From: Ferrimonas pelagia | GTDB lineage: Bacteria; Pseudomonadota; Gammaproteobacteria; Enterobacterales; Shewanellaceae | Length of the DNA: 64,000 bases | Direction of reading: 5' to 3' | NCBI RefSeq assembly: GCF_039543565.1 | Contig: NZ_BAABJZ010000012.1 | Location: 50,882 to 114,881, forward strand | Shown here: piece by piece, positions 42,521-55,606 of the stretch | Layout of the letters: every line of letters starts with the position of its first letter | How positions within the stretch are numbered: the stretch's first letter is position 1 | Translations under genes and position numbers: made by a program | The notes under the pieces: model-generated | The model's input: the letters and a program-made list of their open reading frames with translations, nothing else | The model's database searches: none | Told to the model about the DNA's origin: nothing

Positions 42521-45022
42521 ATGAGACTAAATACTATCATGGCGTCGATGCTGCTTGTCGGGGCGACCTATTCAGGGGTAAGCCAGGCGGCAGGCTTCGA
42601 GCCTTTTGTCGTAGAAGACATTAAAGTTGAAGGGTTACAGCGTGTTGCACTGGGTGCAGCATTGTTGAACTTGCCCGTAAAAGTGGGTGATGAAGTGGAT
42701 GCTGTGACCTTGCAGCAGGCCATTAAGTCACTGTATCGATCCTCCAATTTCGATGATGTCCAGGTGCTGCAAGATGGCAAAACCCTGGTGGTGGTGGTGC
42801 GTGAGCGTCCGACCATCTCCAGTGTGGTGCTGGATGGCAACAAGGACATCAAGGATGAACAGCTACAAGAGAGTCTCGACAGCTCCGGGGTGAAAGTGGG
42901 CGAACCACTGGATCGGACGTTGCTGACCGAGATCGAAAAAGGGTTGCAGGACTTTTATTTTGGCGTGGGTAAATACAACGCCAAAGTGGAAGCACAGATC
43001 ATCAACCTGCCGCGTAACCGGGTTGAACTTAAATTTGAGTTCAACGAGGGGGACGCGGCCGAGATCCATCAGCTCAATATCGTTGGTAACGAGATCTTCC
43101 CCAACGATGAGCTGATCTCCCGTCTTGAGTTGACCGATTACAAAGCTTGGTGGGATCTCTTTGGTGATCGCCGCTACCAGAAGCAGAAGCTGGAAGGCGA
43201 TCTGGAGACCTTGACCTCCTATTATCAGGATCGCGGCTACATCCGTTTCCGGGTGGACTCGACTCAGGTGGCGATGACACCGGACAAGCAAGGCTTGTAC
43301 GTCACGGTGAACGTCGATGAGGGGGAAAAGTACACCATCGGCGGCATCAATCTGACCGGTGAGCTGCTGGATAAGCGCGAGATCCTCGAAAAGATCGTGC
43401 CTCTGAAAGAGGGCAGCGTCTACAACGCGGCGGAAGTGACCTTTACCGAAGAGATGATCAGCACCTTCCTCGCGCGCTTTGGTTATGCTTACCCGACGGT
43501 GACCACCTATCCCGAGATCGATGATGAAACCAATCTGGTGACGTTGAACGTGAATGTCGATCCCGGCAAGCGGATCTACGTGCGCAAGGTGGACTTCACC
43601 GGTAACCACGTGACCCGGGATGAGGTGTTGCGGCGGGAAATGCGTCAGATGGAGGGCACCTGGCTCAACAGTCGTAACGTTGAGCTGTCGAAGGAGCGTT
43701 TGAACCGATTAGGTTTCTTCGAAACGGTGGAATCCACCACCACGCCAGTCCCGGGTTCGGACGATCTGGTCGATGTGGAGTATCAGGTGAAAGAGCAGCC
43801 TTCCGGCTCCTTTACCTTTGGTGTGGGTTACGGTACCGAGAGTAAACTGAGTCTGCAGCTGGGTCTGTCCCAGGCTAACTTCTTGGGCTCGGGCAATAAT
43901 GTTGGCATCAACGTCAACACCAATTCCTACTCCAAGAGCGTCAACCTCTCTTATCAAGATCCTTACTTTACCAAAGATGGCGTCAGTGCCGGCGGTAGCG
44001 TGTATTGGTCGGCGTTTGATGCGGGTCAGTATTATCTGGAATCCTATAAGAATGATTCCTACGGGGCGTCGTTCGATCTGTCTTGGCCGGTCAACGAGTA
44101 CAACCGACTCGGGCTCGGTGTGGGCTATCGCCACAATGAGCTGTCGCAGTACTCGCCCTACGAGCAGGTACTGAAATTCAGCCGGATCTATGGCAATCCA
44201 CAAGATCCGATCGGCAACCTAGCGTTCGATAACTTCGAGCTTAACGCCAACTGGAGTCGCAGCACCCTGAACCGAGGGATGTTCCCAACGGCGGGTAACA
44301 ACCAGCGACTGAGCGGTAAGGTTACGACCCCCGGCAGTGATACCCAGTACTTTAAGCTGAACTTTGATACCAGTTTCTATTACCCATTGAGTCGCAATCA
44401 CCGCTGGGTGTTCCTGACCCGGGGCCGGATCGGCTACGGTAATGGCTATGGTGAGCTGAACAATAATGGCATCGATCATGAGCAGATCCTGCCATTCTGG
44501 GAGAATTTCTACGCCGGTGGTTCCACCATTTTGCGTGGCTTCCAGACCAACTCCGTTGGCCCGCGTGCATTCTACGTGCTCAGTGACGGTGTGCCCTGTA
44601 CGCCGGATCCATCCGGTGGGATCGGCAGCTGTGATTACCCAGGGGATCCGGATCGGATCTCGGTGGAAACCAATCGCTCGGTCGGTGGTAACGCCATCGC
44701 GACGCTGAGCACTGAGTTGGTGATCCCGACGCCGTTCCTGGATGAGGCCTACGCCAATACGGTACGGACTTCGTTCTTCATCGATGCCGGTAATGTGTGG
44801 GACACCGAGTTTGATTATGATTCTTATCGGGTTCTTCCGCAGTCAGAGTTTGATAAACTGCAGGATTATTCCGATCCGGGTCGGATCCGGGCGTCCTACG
44901 GGATGTCTGTGCAGTGGATCTCGCCGATGGGGCCCATGGTGTTTAGCCTGGCATGGCCACTGAAGGAATACGAAGGCGACCGTACTGAGATCTTCTCATT
45001 TAATATCGGTCGAACTTTCTGA
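42521..45022 (+). CDS. bamA: Outer-membrane protein assembly factor BamA
   Basis: 833 residues (E. coli 810). A signal peptide (1-24) is followed by five POTRA domains (about 25-430) and an Omp85 beta barrel. The loop-6 motif ILRGF lies in GGSTILRGFQTNSVGPR, and the protein ends NIGRTF with the C-terminal Phe of outer-membrane proteins. Core of the BAM complex. Followed by skp, which feeds it clients. Confidence 0.97.
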   Translation: MRLNTIMASMLLVGATYSGVSQAAGFEPFVVEDIKVEGLQRVALGAALLNLPVKVGDEVDAVTLQQAIKSLYRSSNFDDVQVLQDGKTLVVVVRERPTISSVVLDGNKDIKDEQLQESLDSSGVKVGEPLDRTLLTEIEKGLQDFYFGVGKYNAKVEAQIINLPRNRVELKFEFNEGDAAEIHQLNIVGNEIFPNDELISRLELTDYKAWWDLFGDRRYQKQKLEGDLETLTSYYQDRGYIRFRVDSTQVAMTPDKQGLYVTVNVDEGEKYTIGGINLTGELLDKREILEKIVPLKEGSVYNAAEVTFTEEMISTFLARFGYAYPTVTTYPEIDDETNLVTLNVNVDPGKRIYVRKVDFTGNHVTRDEVLRREMRQMEGTWLNSRNVELSKERLNRLGFFETVESTTTPVPGSDDLVDVEYQVKEQPSGSFTFGVGYGTESKLSLQLGLSQANFLGSGNNVGINVNTNSYSKSVNLSYQDPYFTKDGVSAGGSVYWSAFDAGQYYLESYKNDSYGASFDLSWPVNEYNRLGLGVGYRHNELSQYSPYEQVLKFSRIYGNPQDPIGNLAFDNFELNANWSRSTLNRGMFPTAGNNQRLSGKVTTPGSDTQYFKLNFDTSFYYPLSRNHRWVFLTRGRIGYGNGYGELNNNGIDHEQILPFWENFYAGGSTILRGFQTNSVGPRAFYVLSDGVPCTPDPSGGIGSCDYPGDPDRISVETNRSVGGNAIATLSTELVIPTPFLDEAYANTVRTSFFIDAGNVWDTEFDYDSYRVLPQSEFDKLQDYSDPGRIRASYGMSVQWISPMGPMVFSLAWPLKEYEGDRTEIFSFNIGRTF

Positions 45023-45076
45023 TCACAGCACGTAGCTGAATACTAAATATAACGATTTGTCATAGGAGCAAGACCC

Positions 45077-45580
45077 TTGAAAAAAGTAATCGCGACCGCC
45101 GCTTTGATGCTGGCAACCCTGGCCCCGGCCGCTTACGCAGAGCAAAAGATCGCCGTGATCGACATGCAAGCCGTATTGGCTCAGCACCCAGAGCGTGATG
45201 CGATTGGCCAGAAGATGGAGCAGGACTTCGCCGAGCGGATCGCCTCCGTGCAGAAGCTGCAGCAAGAGCTGCAAGAGCTGGCTCAGAAGATGCAAAAGGA
45301 CGCTGCGCTGATGACCGACGCCCAGAAGGTTGAGTTGGAGCGTAAGGGTCAGTCGCTGCAGGCCGATCTGCAACTGCAGGGTCAGGCACTGGAAGAAGAT
45401 ATGCAGAAGCGTCAGAACGACGAGCAGCGTAAGATCCTGATGCAGGTACAAGAAGCCATTAATGCAGTGGCCGAAGCCAATGGTTACGACATCATTCTTG
45501 AAGCCCGTGCAGTGGTGTTTGCTGATGAAGCGCACAATATTTCTGCTAAGGTTCTAGAAGCAGTCACTGAAGGCAACTAA
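45077..45580 (+). CDS. skp: Periplasmic chaperone Skp (OmpH family)
   Basis: 167 residues. A signal peptide (MKKVIATAALMLATLAPAAYA) precedes the OmpH core, with long Gln/Glu-rich coiled-coil tentacles (about 50-125). It holds unfolded outer-membrane proteins for BamA. The start is TTG with ATAGGAG eight bases upstream; no alternative initiation codon restores the signal peptide. Confidence 0.94.
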   Translation: MKKVIATAALMLATLAPAAYAEQKIAVIDMQAVLAQHPERDAIGQKMEQDFAERIASVQKLQQELQELAQKMQKDAALMTDAQKVELERKGQSLQADLQLQGQALEEDMQKRQNDEQRKILMQVQEAINAVAEANGYDIILEARAVVFADEAHNISAKVLEAVTEGN

Positions 45581-45583
45581 TTG

Positions 45584-46621
45584 ATGAGCAAGATGACCCT
45601 TGCGCAGTTGGCGAGCGTATTGAACGCTCGCCTGCAGGGCAACCCCGACACCCTCATTGAGGGTGTCGCTACGTTAGAGCAGGCAGAAGTTCAGCACATT
45701 GGCTTTCTGGCCAACAGCAAATATCGCAATCAGTTGGCGGATACGTCAGCCGGTGCGGTTATCTTGTCTGAAGCGGATGCAGAGGGGTTTGCCGGCAATG
45801 CGCTGATCATGTCCAACCCTTATGTGGGCTACGCCACCGTCGCTCGCCTGCTGGACAGTACGCCACGCTGTGCCGTTGGGGTACACCCCAGCGCGGTGAT
45901 CCATCCCGACGCGCAGTTGGGTGAGAACGTCAGCATCGGCGCCAATGCGGTGATCGAGGCCGGCGCGGTATTGGGCGACAATGTCCAGATCGGTTCAGGT
46001 TGTGTTATTGGCCTGGGCGCTATCATTGGCGCCGGCTCTCGTCTGTGGGCCAACGTCACCTTATATCATGGCGTGAGTTTGGGGCAGGACTGTATTGTCC
46101 ACTCCGGCGCGGTGATCGGCTCCGATGGCTTTGGTTATGCCAACGACAAAGGGCGCTGGATCAAGATCCCACAGGTGGGCTCTGTCCGGATCGGCAATGC
46201 TGTCGAGATCGGCGCAAACGCCTGCATCGACCGCGGCGCCTTGGATGACACCGTCATCGAGGATGGCGTGATCTTGGATAATATGATCCAGATCGGTCAC
46301 AACGTGCAGATGGGCGCCAATACCGCGATGGCGGCAGCGACCGTAGTCGCCGGTAGCACGAAGATCGGCCGTAACTGTATCTTTGGTGGTAATAGTGCGG
46401 TGGCCGGTCACGTTGAGATCTGTGATGGGGCAGTGGTGTCCGGCTTGACCGGCGTCACGGGCAACATCAAAACGCCGGGGCAATATGCTTCGCCGCCGCC
46501 GTTGCAGGAGGCCAAACAGTGGCGTAAGAACAGCGTGCGCATGCGTCAGTTGGATGACATGTACCGCCGCTTACGTGCCCTTGAGAAACAGCTGGCTGCC
46601 ACGTCCAGCGAGAAAGATTGA
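45584..46621 (+). CDS. lpxD: UDP-3-O-(3-hydroxyacyl)glucosamine N-acyltransferase
   Basis: 345 residues. An N-terminal uridine-binding domain, a left-handed beta helix (about 105-300, repeats such as LGENVSIGANAVIEAGAVLG) and a C-terminal helix after YASPPPLQEAKQWRKNSVRMRQL. It adds the third acyl chain in lipid A synthesis. A TTG at 45581 and ATG at 45593 are alternatives; ATG 45584 fits the family start MTLAQLA best with three residues before it. Confidence 0.95.
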   Translation: MSKMTLAQLASVLNARLQGNPDTLIEGVATLEQAEVQHIGFLANSKYRNQLADTSAGAVILSEADAEGFAGNALIMSNPYVGYATVARLLDSTPRCAVGVHPSAVIHPDAQLGENVSIGANAVIEAGAVLGDNVQIGSGCVIGLGAIIGAGSRLWANVTLYHGVSLGQDCIVHSGAVIGSDGFGYANDKGRWIKIPQVGSVRIGNAVEIGANACIDRGALDDTVIEDGVILDNMIQIGHNVQMGANTAMAAATVVAGSTKIGRNCIFGGNSAVAGHVEICDGAVVSGLTGVTGNIKTPGQYASPPPLQEAKQWRKNSVRMRQLDDMYRRLRALEKQLAATSSEKD

Positions 46622-46642
46622 ATACCGCCTGAGGAAACCGCT

Positions 46643-47092
46643 TTGTCTGAGCAATTGAACACCATGGAGATCCGCGAGATCCTGGATTACCTGCCACACC
46701 GTCACCCGTTTGTGCTGGTTGACCGGGTGCTGGATTACACCCCAGGCGAGAAGCTGACGGCGCTGAAAAATGTGTCGTACAACGAACCGTTTTTCCCTGG
46801 GCACTTCCCCAATATGCCGGTGATGCCCGGGGTTTTGATTTTGGAAGCCTTGGCGCAGGCGTCGGCGATCCTGGCGTTTAAGACCCATGGTCGATCGGAC
46901 AACAGCTTGTACCTGTTTGCCGGCATTGATAATGCCCGTTTCAAGCAGCCTGTGGTGCCAGGAGATTCGTTGGTACTGGAAGTGGAAGCGGTAAAAGAGC
47001 GTCGCGGCATTGGCTTTTACGCTGCCCGCGCGTTGGTTGACGGCAAGGTGGTTTGCAGTGCCGATCTGATGTGTGCCAAACGAGAGATCTGA
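46643..47092 (+). CDS. fabZ: 3-hydroxyacyl-[ACP] dehydratase FabZ
   Basis: 149 residues. A hotdog fold with LPHRHPFVLVDRV, the catalytic His in GHFPNMPVMPG and the Glu of LILEALAQ. It dehydrates hydroxyacyl-ACP and competes with LpxA for 3-hydroxymyristoyl-ACP. The start is TTG after TGAGGA and gives the same N-terminal length as E. coli; ATG 46664 would be shorter. Confidence 0.95.
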   Translation: MSEQLNTMEIREILDYLPHRHPFVLVDRVLDYTPGEKLTALKNVSYNEPFFPGHFPNMPVMPGVLILEALAQASAILAFKTHGRSDNSLYLFAGIDNARFKQPVVPGDSLVLEVEAVKERRGIGFYAARALVDGKVVCSADLMCAKREI

Positions 47093-47096
47093 ATCC

Positions 47097-47867
47097 GTGA
47101 TTGATGCCAATGCTGTGATCCACCCCGACGCCAAGATCGGCGCCAATGTGACCGTCGGTCCGTTCTCCTATATCGGTGCCGCTGTTGAGATCGGTGATGA
47201 CACCTGGATCGGCTCTCATGTCGTGATCAAAGGCCCCTGCACCGTCGGCAAGGGCAATAAGTTCTTCCAGTTCTCGTCGATCGGCGAAGAGTGCCAAGAC
47301 AAGAAATACAATGGCGAACCGACTCGAGTTGAGATCGGCGACAACAACGTATTTCGCGAGTGTTGTACCGTGCACCGTGGCACGGTACAGGATCAAGGCT
47401 TGACCAAGATCGGCTCTGACAACCTGTTTATGGCCTACACCCACGTGGCCCACGACTGTGTGGTGGGCAACCATGTGATCCTGGCTAACAACGCCTCCAT
47501 TGCCGGTCATGTGCAAGTGGATGACTGGGCGATCCTGGGCGGGATGACCGGGGTGCATCAGTTTGTCCATATCGGTGCTCACGCCTTCACGGCGGGCTGC
47601 TCCTTGGTGCTGCAGGATGTGCCACCCTACGTGATGGTGTCTGGCCAGAGTGCGGCGCCGCGTGCCATCAACAGCGAAGGCTTGAAGCGTCGTAACTTCT
47701 CCAAAGAAGCGGTATTGGCCGTACGTCGTGCCTATAAGTTGTTGTACCGCAGTGGCTTTACCACGGCCGAGGCCTTGCCTCAGCTTAAAGAGATGGCGCA
47801 GCAACACCCGGAAGTGGCGCCGATGGCCGAATTTGTCGAGAACTCCAGCCGCGGTATCGTGCGCTAG
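47097..47867 (+). CDS. lpxA: UDP-N-acetylglucosamine acyltransferase
   Basis: 256 residues. A left-handed beta-helix trimer, with the catalytic His in YTHVAHDCVVGNHV. First step of lipid A synthesis. The start is GTG (MIDANAVIHPDAKIG, like E. coli MIDKSAFVHP) after ACGAGAG, four bases after the fabZ stop. Confidence 0.95.
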   Translation: MIDANAVIHPDAKIGANVTVGPFSYIGAAVEIGDDTWIGSHVVIKGPCTVGKGNKFFQFSSIGEECQDKKYNGEPTRVEIGDNNVFRECCTVHRGTVQDQGLTKIGSDNLFMAYTHVAHDCVVGNHVILANNASIAGHVQVDDWAILGGMTGVHQFVHIGAHAFTAGCSLVLQDVPPYVMVSGQSAAPRAINSEGLKRRNFSKEAVLAVRRAYKLLYRSGFTTAEALPQLKEMAQQHPEVAPMAEFVENSSRGIVR

Positions 47868-47888
47868 GAGCAGCAAGAGGACTGGCCA

Positions 47889-49055
47889 TTGCGCCCGCTA
47901 ACCATTGCTTTAGTCGCCGGAGAGATCTCCGGCGATATTTTAGGTGCCGGTTTGATCAAGGCGATCAAAGCCCGCCATCCGGACGCCCGCTTTGTCGGGA
48001 TCGGCGGACCCTTGATGATCGAGCAGGGCATGGACTCCTGGTTTCCGATGGAGGAGTTGGCGGTGATGGGCCTGGTCGAGGTGCTGGGACGCCTGCCACG
48101 GCTGCTGGCGATCAAAAAAGCGCTGGTTGCCCGCCTGACCGAGCTTAAGCCGGACGTATTTGTCGGGATCGACGCGCCGGACTTCAACCTGCGCATTGAA
48201 AAATTGCTCAAAGACGCGGCGATCCCCACCGTACATTACGTCAGCCCCTCGGTTTGGGCCTGGCGGCCGAAGCGGATCTTCAAGATCGACGCGGCCACCG
48301 ATCAGGTCCTGGCGTTGCTGCCGTTCGAGAAGGCGTTTTACGATAAATACGACGTCAGCTGCGAGTTTGTCGGCCATACCCTGGCCGACACCATCCCGCT
48401 GGTGTCTGAGCCGCTACCGGCCCGGCAACAACTGGGCTTGCCCGAGCAGGGTAAGGTGCTGGCGATGCTGCCGGGCAGTCGTGGTGGCGAGATGAGTCGC
48501 TTAGGGGCGATCTTCATCGAAACGGCCGCGCGGTTGCAGCTGGCCGATCCCCAGCTGACCATCGTGGTGCCGCTGGCCAATGAACATCGCCGGACACAGA
48601 TGGAAGCCCTGCTGGCTGAGTCCGAGCACGCACCTAAGCTGGTGTTGGTGGACGGGCAATCCCGTACGGCCATGATGGCAGCAGATGCCATCCTGCTGGC
48701 GTCGGGGACGGCCACACTGGAGGCGATGCTGGTCAAGCGACCGATGGTGGTGGGCTATAAGGTCTCACCGATGACCTACCATATCGCCAAGGCGATGATG
48801 TCGGTGGATAAGGTGGCGCTGCCCAACTTGTTGTCCGGTGAGGATCTGGTGCCGGAGCTGATCCAGTACGATTGCACCGTTGAGCAACTGGTGGCGGAAG
48901 TGGAAGCGAAGTTGTCGATGGATCCGACCCCATTGATCGCGCGGTTTACCGAGTTGCACCACGAGCTGCGCCGCAATGCGTCTGAACGCGCGGCGGACGC
49001 GGTGTTGGCTTTGGTGGCTCCGCGCCCTAACGAGGCTGAAACATGCATGAATTGA
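47889..49055 (+). CDS. lpxB: Lipid-A-disaccharide synthase
   Basis: 388 residues, GT19 family. MRPLTIALVAGEISGDILGAGL and YVSPSVWAWRPKRI are diagnostic. It joins UDP-diacylglucosamine and lipid X. The start is TTG, with AAGAGGA upstream; the conserved sequence begins at once after it. Its last 13 bases overlap rnhB. Confidence 0.95.
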   Translation: MRPLTIALVAGEISGDILGAGLIKAIKARHPDARFVGIGGPLMIEQGMDSWFPMEELAVMGLVEVLGRLPRLLAIKKALVARLTELKPDVFVGIDAPDFNLRIEKLLKDAAIPTVHYVSPSVWAWRPKRIFKIDAATDQVLALLPFEKAFYDKYDVSCEFVGHTLADTIPLVSEPLPARQQLGLPEQGKVLAMLPGSRGGEMSRLGAIFIETAARLQLADPQLTIVVPLANEHRRTQMEALLAESEHAPKLVLVDGQSRTAMMAADAILLASGTATLEAMLVKRPMVVGYKVSPMTYHIAKAMMSVDKVALPNLLSGEDLVPELIQYDCTVEQLVAEVEAKLSMDPTPLIARFTELHHELRRNASERAADAVLALVAPRPNEAETCMN

Positions 49056-49621
49056 TCGCCGGTGTCGACGAAGTCGGCCGCGGCCCGCTGGTGGGGGATG
49101 TGGTCACCGCTGCGGTGATCCTCGATCCCAACAACCCGATCCTCGGGCTCGCGGATTCCAAGAAATTGTCGGAAAAGAAGCGTAATCTGCTGTTTGATGA
49201 GATCCGTGAAAAGGCGCTGGCTTGGCACGTCGCCCGTGCCAGCGTGGCGGAGATCGATCAGCTCAATATCCTGCACGCGACCATGCTGGCGATGCAGCGT
49301 GCGGTGGCCGGTCTGGCGGTGACGCCGAGCTTGGTTCGGGTCGATGGTAATCGGTGTCCGGACTTCGGTGGCTTGGCGGCGGAAGCCCTGATCAAGGGCG
49401 ATGACAAGGAGCCTGCGATCAGCGCCGCTTCGATCTTGGCCAAGGTGGTGCGGGATCGGGAGATGGTGGCGCTGGATGCGCGCTACCCGCAATACGGTTT
49501 CGCCAAGCATAAGGGCTACCCCACCAAGGATCACATGGCGGCGCTGCTTGAGCACGGCGCCATCGCCGAGCACCGGCGCAGTTTTAAACCGGTGCGTCGT
49601 GCACTGGGGCTGGAGTCCTGA
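49043..49621 (+). CDS. rnhB: Ribonuclease HII
   Basis: 192 residues. Acidic site D9/E10 in AGVDEVGRG, with VRVDGNR and a SILAKVVRDREM motif. It removes RNA from RNA-DNA hybrids and single ribonucleotides. It starts inside lpxB (13-base overlap), so the two are coupled. The VGRGPLVGD form differs slightly from the usual GPLVGA. Confidence 0.95.
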   Translation: MHELIAGVDEVGRGPLVGDVVTAAVILDPNNPILGLADSKKLSEKKRNLLFDEIREKALAWHVARASVAEIDQLNILHATMLAMQRAVAGLAVTPSLVRVDGNRCPDFGGLAAEALIKGDDKEPAISAASILAKVVRDREMVALDARYPQYGFAKHKGYPTKDHMAALLEHGAIAEHRRSFKPVRRALGLES

Positions 49622-49739
49622 GCGGGCGCCGGGTGCAATCCTCAAGATCTTCGCCATAATGCGATATCTGACTTTCTGTTTTTAATGGGGCGCTTGGCGC
49701 CCTTTGTCACCTAACGCCAGTTGCTGGCAAGAGCTGTCC

Positions 49740-53237
<3,498 letters not shown>

Positions 53238-53276
53238 CCGCCGGGGTGTCCCGTGCCCCAAGAAGCGAGTAGGAAT

Positions 53277-54236
53277 ATGAGTCTGGATTTTTTGGAGTTT
53301 GAGCAGCCCATCGCGGAGCTGCAGGCGAAGATAGAAGAGCTGCGTAAGGTGTCGCAAAACGGCGATCTGGATGTCGATCTGGCACAGGAGATCGAACAGC
53401 TTGAGCAAAAACGCAGCGCCATGACCAGCAAGGTGTTTGCCGATCTGGAGCCGTGGCAGGTGTCGCAAATGGCGCGGCATCCCCAGCGCCCCTATACCCT
53501 GGATTACATCGATCTATTGTTCACGGAATTCGATGAGTTTGCCGGCGATCGGGCTTACGCCAACGACGAAGCGATCGTTGGCGGGACCGCCCGCTTCAAT
53601 GGCCAGCCGGTGATGGTGCTCGGCCAGCAGAAGGGGCGAGATACCAAAGAGAAGATCCGCCGCAACTTTGGCATGCCGCGACCAGAAGGGTACCGTAAGG
53701 CGTTGCGCCTGATGGAGATGGCTGAGCGCTTTAAGCTGCCGATCATGACCTTCATCGATACCCCGGGCGCCTATCCGGGCGTGGGCGCGGAGGAGCGTGG
53801 CCAGTCAGAAGCGATCGCCAAGAACTTGTTGGTGATGTCAGGCCTGAAGGTGCCGACCATCTGTACCGTGATCGGCGAAGGGGGCTCAGGTGGCGCTCTG
53901 GCCATCGGTGTGGGCGATCGGGTCAACATGCTGCAATACTCCACCTATTCGGTGATCTCGCCGGAAGGGTGTGCCTCGATCTTGTGGAAGGACTCGGCCC
54001 AGGCGCCCAAAGCGGCGGAAGCGATGGGGATCACCGCCTCGCGCTTGCATGAGCTGGGATTGGTGGACCATGTGGTTGCTGAGCCGATGGGCGGCGCCCA
54101 TCGCGATCCGATGGCGATGGCGGCGAACCTGAAGATCCGGCTTGAGGATGATCTGTTGGCGCTGCAGGAGCTGTCCATTGATACGCTGCTGGAGCAGCGT
54201 TATGAGCGGCTGATGGGGTATGGCTATTGCCGCTAA
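53277..54236 (+). CDS. accA: Acetyl-CoA carboxylase carboxyltransferase alpha subunit
   Basis: 319 residues, exactly as E. coli AccA. MSLDFLEFEQPIAELQAKIEELR opens the family, and IGEGGSGGALAIGVGDRV forms the oxyanion loop. It works with AccD to make malonyl-CoA. The start at 53277 is closely spaced to AGGA. Its end overlaps the tilS TTG start by ten bases. Confidence 0.97.
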   Translation: MSLDFLEFEQPIAELQAKIEELRKVSQNGDLDVDLAQEIEQLEQKRSAMTSKVFADLEPWQVSQMARHPQRPYTLDYIDLLFTEFDEFAGDRAYANDEAIVGGTARFNGQPVMVLGQQKGRDTKEKIRRNFGMPRPEGYRKALRLMEMAERFKLPIMTFIDTPGAYPGVGAEERGQSEAIAKNLLVMSGLKVPTICTVIGEGGSGGALAIGVGDRVNMLQYSTYSVISPEGCASILWKDSAQAPKAAEAMGITASRLHELGLVDHVVAEPMGGAHRDPMAMAANLKIRLEDDLLALQELSIDTLLEQRYERLMGYGYCR

Positions 54237-55582
54237 CCGAGTCATGTGCGCAGCCTGAGTCCCCACTTTGTGCTGCGCTCTCCTCTGCGCTGTCACAGGC
54301 GCTGGCTGAGGCGGCCCCCACCGCCATCTGGCTAGCGTTTAGTGGCGGTGTCGATTCCCAGCTGTTGGCGACACTGCTTGCCGGCTGGCAGCGGGATCAC
54401 CCTCAGATCCCCTGTTATTTGCTGCATGTTCACCACGGCTTATCCGACGACGCCGAGCAGTGGGTGCAACACTGTCAGGCCAGTGCCGAGCAACTTGGCT
54501 TGCCCTTGACGGTGCACCGCGTTGAGTTGCAGCTTGGCCCGCGGATCAGTGTGGAAGCGGCAGCGCGCCACGCCAGATACCAGGCCTTCCTTTCCCATAT
54601 CGACCCGCAGCATGTTCTGCTGACCGGGCATCACTTAGATGATCAGGCGGAAACCCTGCTGTTGGCGTTGAAACGGGGCAGTGGCCCTAAAGGGCTGTCG
54701 GCCATGGCGCCAAGCCAGCCTTTTGGCGCCGGACGATTGATGCGGCCCTGGCTAGGCTTGCCACGCCGGGCGATCGAGCAAGCTGCGGCGGCGATGGCGC
54801 TGAGTCATATTGAGGATCACAGCAACGCGGATCTTCGCTTTGACCGCAACTTTTTGCGTCATCGGATCCTGCCGCAGCTGGAGGCGCGATGGCCGGGCGT
54901 GAAGACCAGCTTGGCCCGCAGTGCGGTATTGTGTGCCGAGCAGCAATCCCTGTGCGACGAGTTGGCCGCGACGGATCTGGCGCGCTGCCAACTGCCGGCG
55001 GATGGGCTCAGCCTGGCTCGCTCTGCCGAGCTTAGCGTACTGCGGCGCAACAACCTGGTGCGCTACTGGTTGGCGCAGCAAGGTGCCTTGATGCCGAGCC
55101 GACTGCAATTGGCGCAGATCGAGCGGATCTGGCAGGCGCGGGCCGACAGTCAGCCTCAGGTGGACTGGGCGGGGTGGTCGGTTCGACGCTACCTCGACGG
55201 CCTCTATCTGCTCAGCGCTGAGCCGGCCTTGCCGTGTGAAGATGAACCCTGGCAGACCCAGTGCCTTGCCAACGGCGAGTGCTGGCGTTTGCAGTCGGCG
55301 TCCGCGGGGCCGCGGTTACAACCACCGGCCGAGCAGCAGCGACTGACGGTACGTTATGGCTTGCCGGGTACCACCCGTTTGCGGCCCGCTGGCCGCAGTG
55401 GCTCTCGACCGTTGAAGAAGCTGTGGCAGGAGTATCGGGTACCGCCTTGGCTGCGATCGCAGGTGGCGATGCTCTGTTACGATGATAAGGTGGTAGCGGC
55501 CCTCGGTTATTGGCTTGAGCAGGATGCGCTGTGCCAAGAGGGACCGGGGGTGATCCCACAACGGCAAGACGAAATGAGCTAG
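54227..55582 (+). CDS. tilS: tRNA(Ile)-lysidine synthase
   Basis: 451 residues. The PP-loop AFSGGVDSQ (37-45) binds ATP; LLTGHHLDDQAETLLLALKRGSG and the C-terminal RPAGRSGSRPLKKLWQEYRVPPW are TilS-specific. It makes lysidine at C34 of tRNA-Ile(CAU), which is essential. The TTG start is inferred from the overlap with accA. Confidence 0.94.
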   Translation: MPLTESCAQPESPLCAALSSALSQALAEAAPTAIWLAFSGGVDSQLLATLLAGWQRDHPQIPCYLLHVHHGLSDDAEQWVQHCQASAEQLGLPLTVHRVELQLGPRISVEAAARHARYQAFLSHIDPQHVLLTGHHLDDQAETLLLALKRGSGPKGLSAMAPSQPFGAGRLMRPWLGLPRRAIEQAAAAMALSHIEDHSNADLRFDRNFLRHRILPQLEARWPGVKTSLARSAVLCAEQQSLCDELAATDLARCQLPADGLSLARSAELSVLRRNNLVRYWLAQQGALMPSRLQLAQIERIWQARADSQPQVDWAGWSVRRYLDGLYLLSAEPALPCEDEPWQTQCLANGECWRLQSASAGPRLQPPAEQQRLTVRYGLPGTTRLRPAGRSGSRPLKKLWQEYRVPPWLRSQVAMLCYDDKVVAALGYWLEQDALCQEGPGVIPQRQDEMS

Positions 55583-55606
55583 GAAAACCGTCACAAGGAG
55601 TCTCGG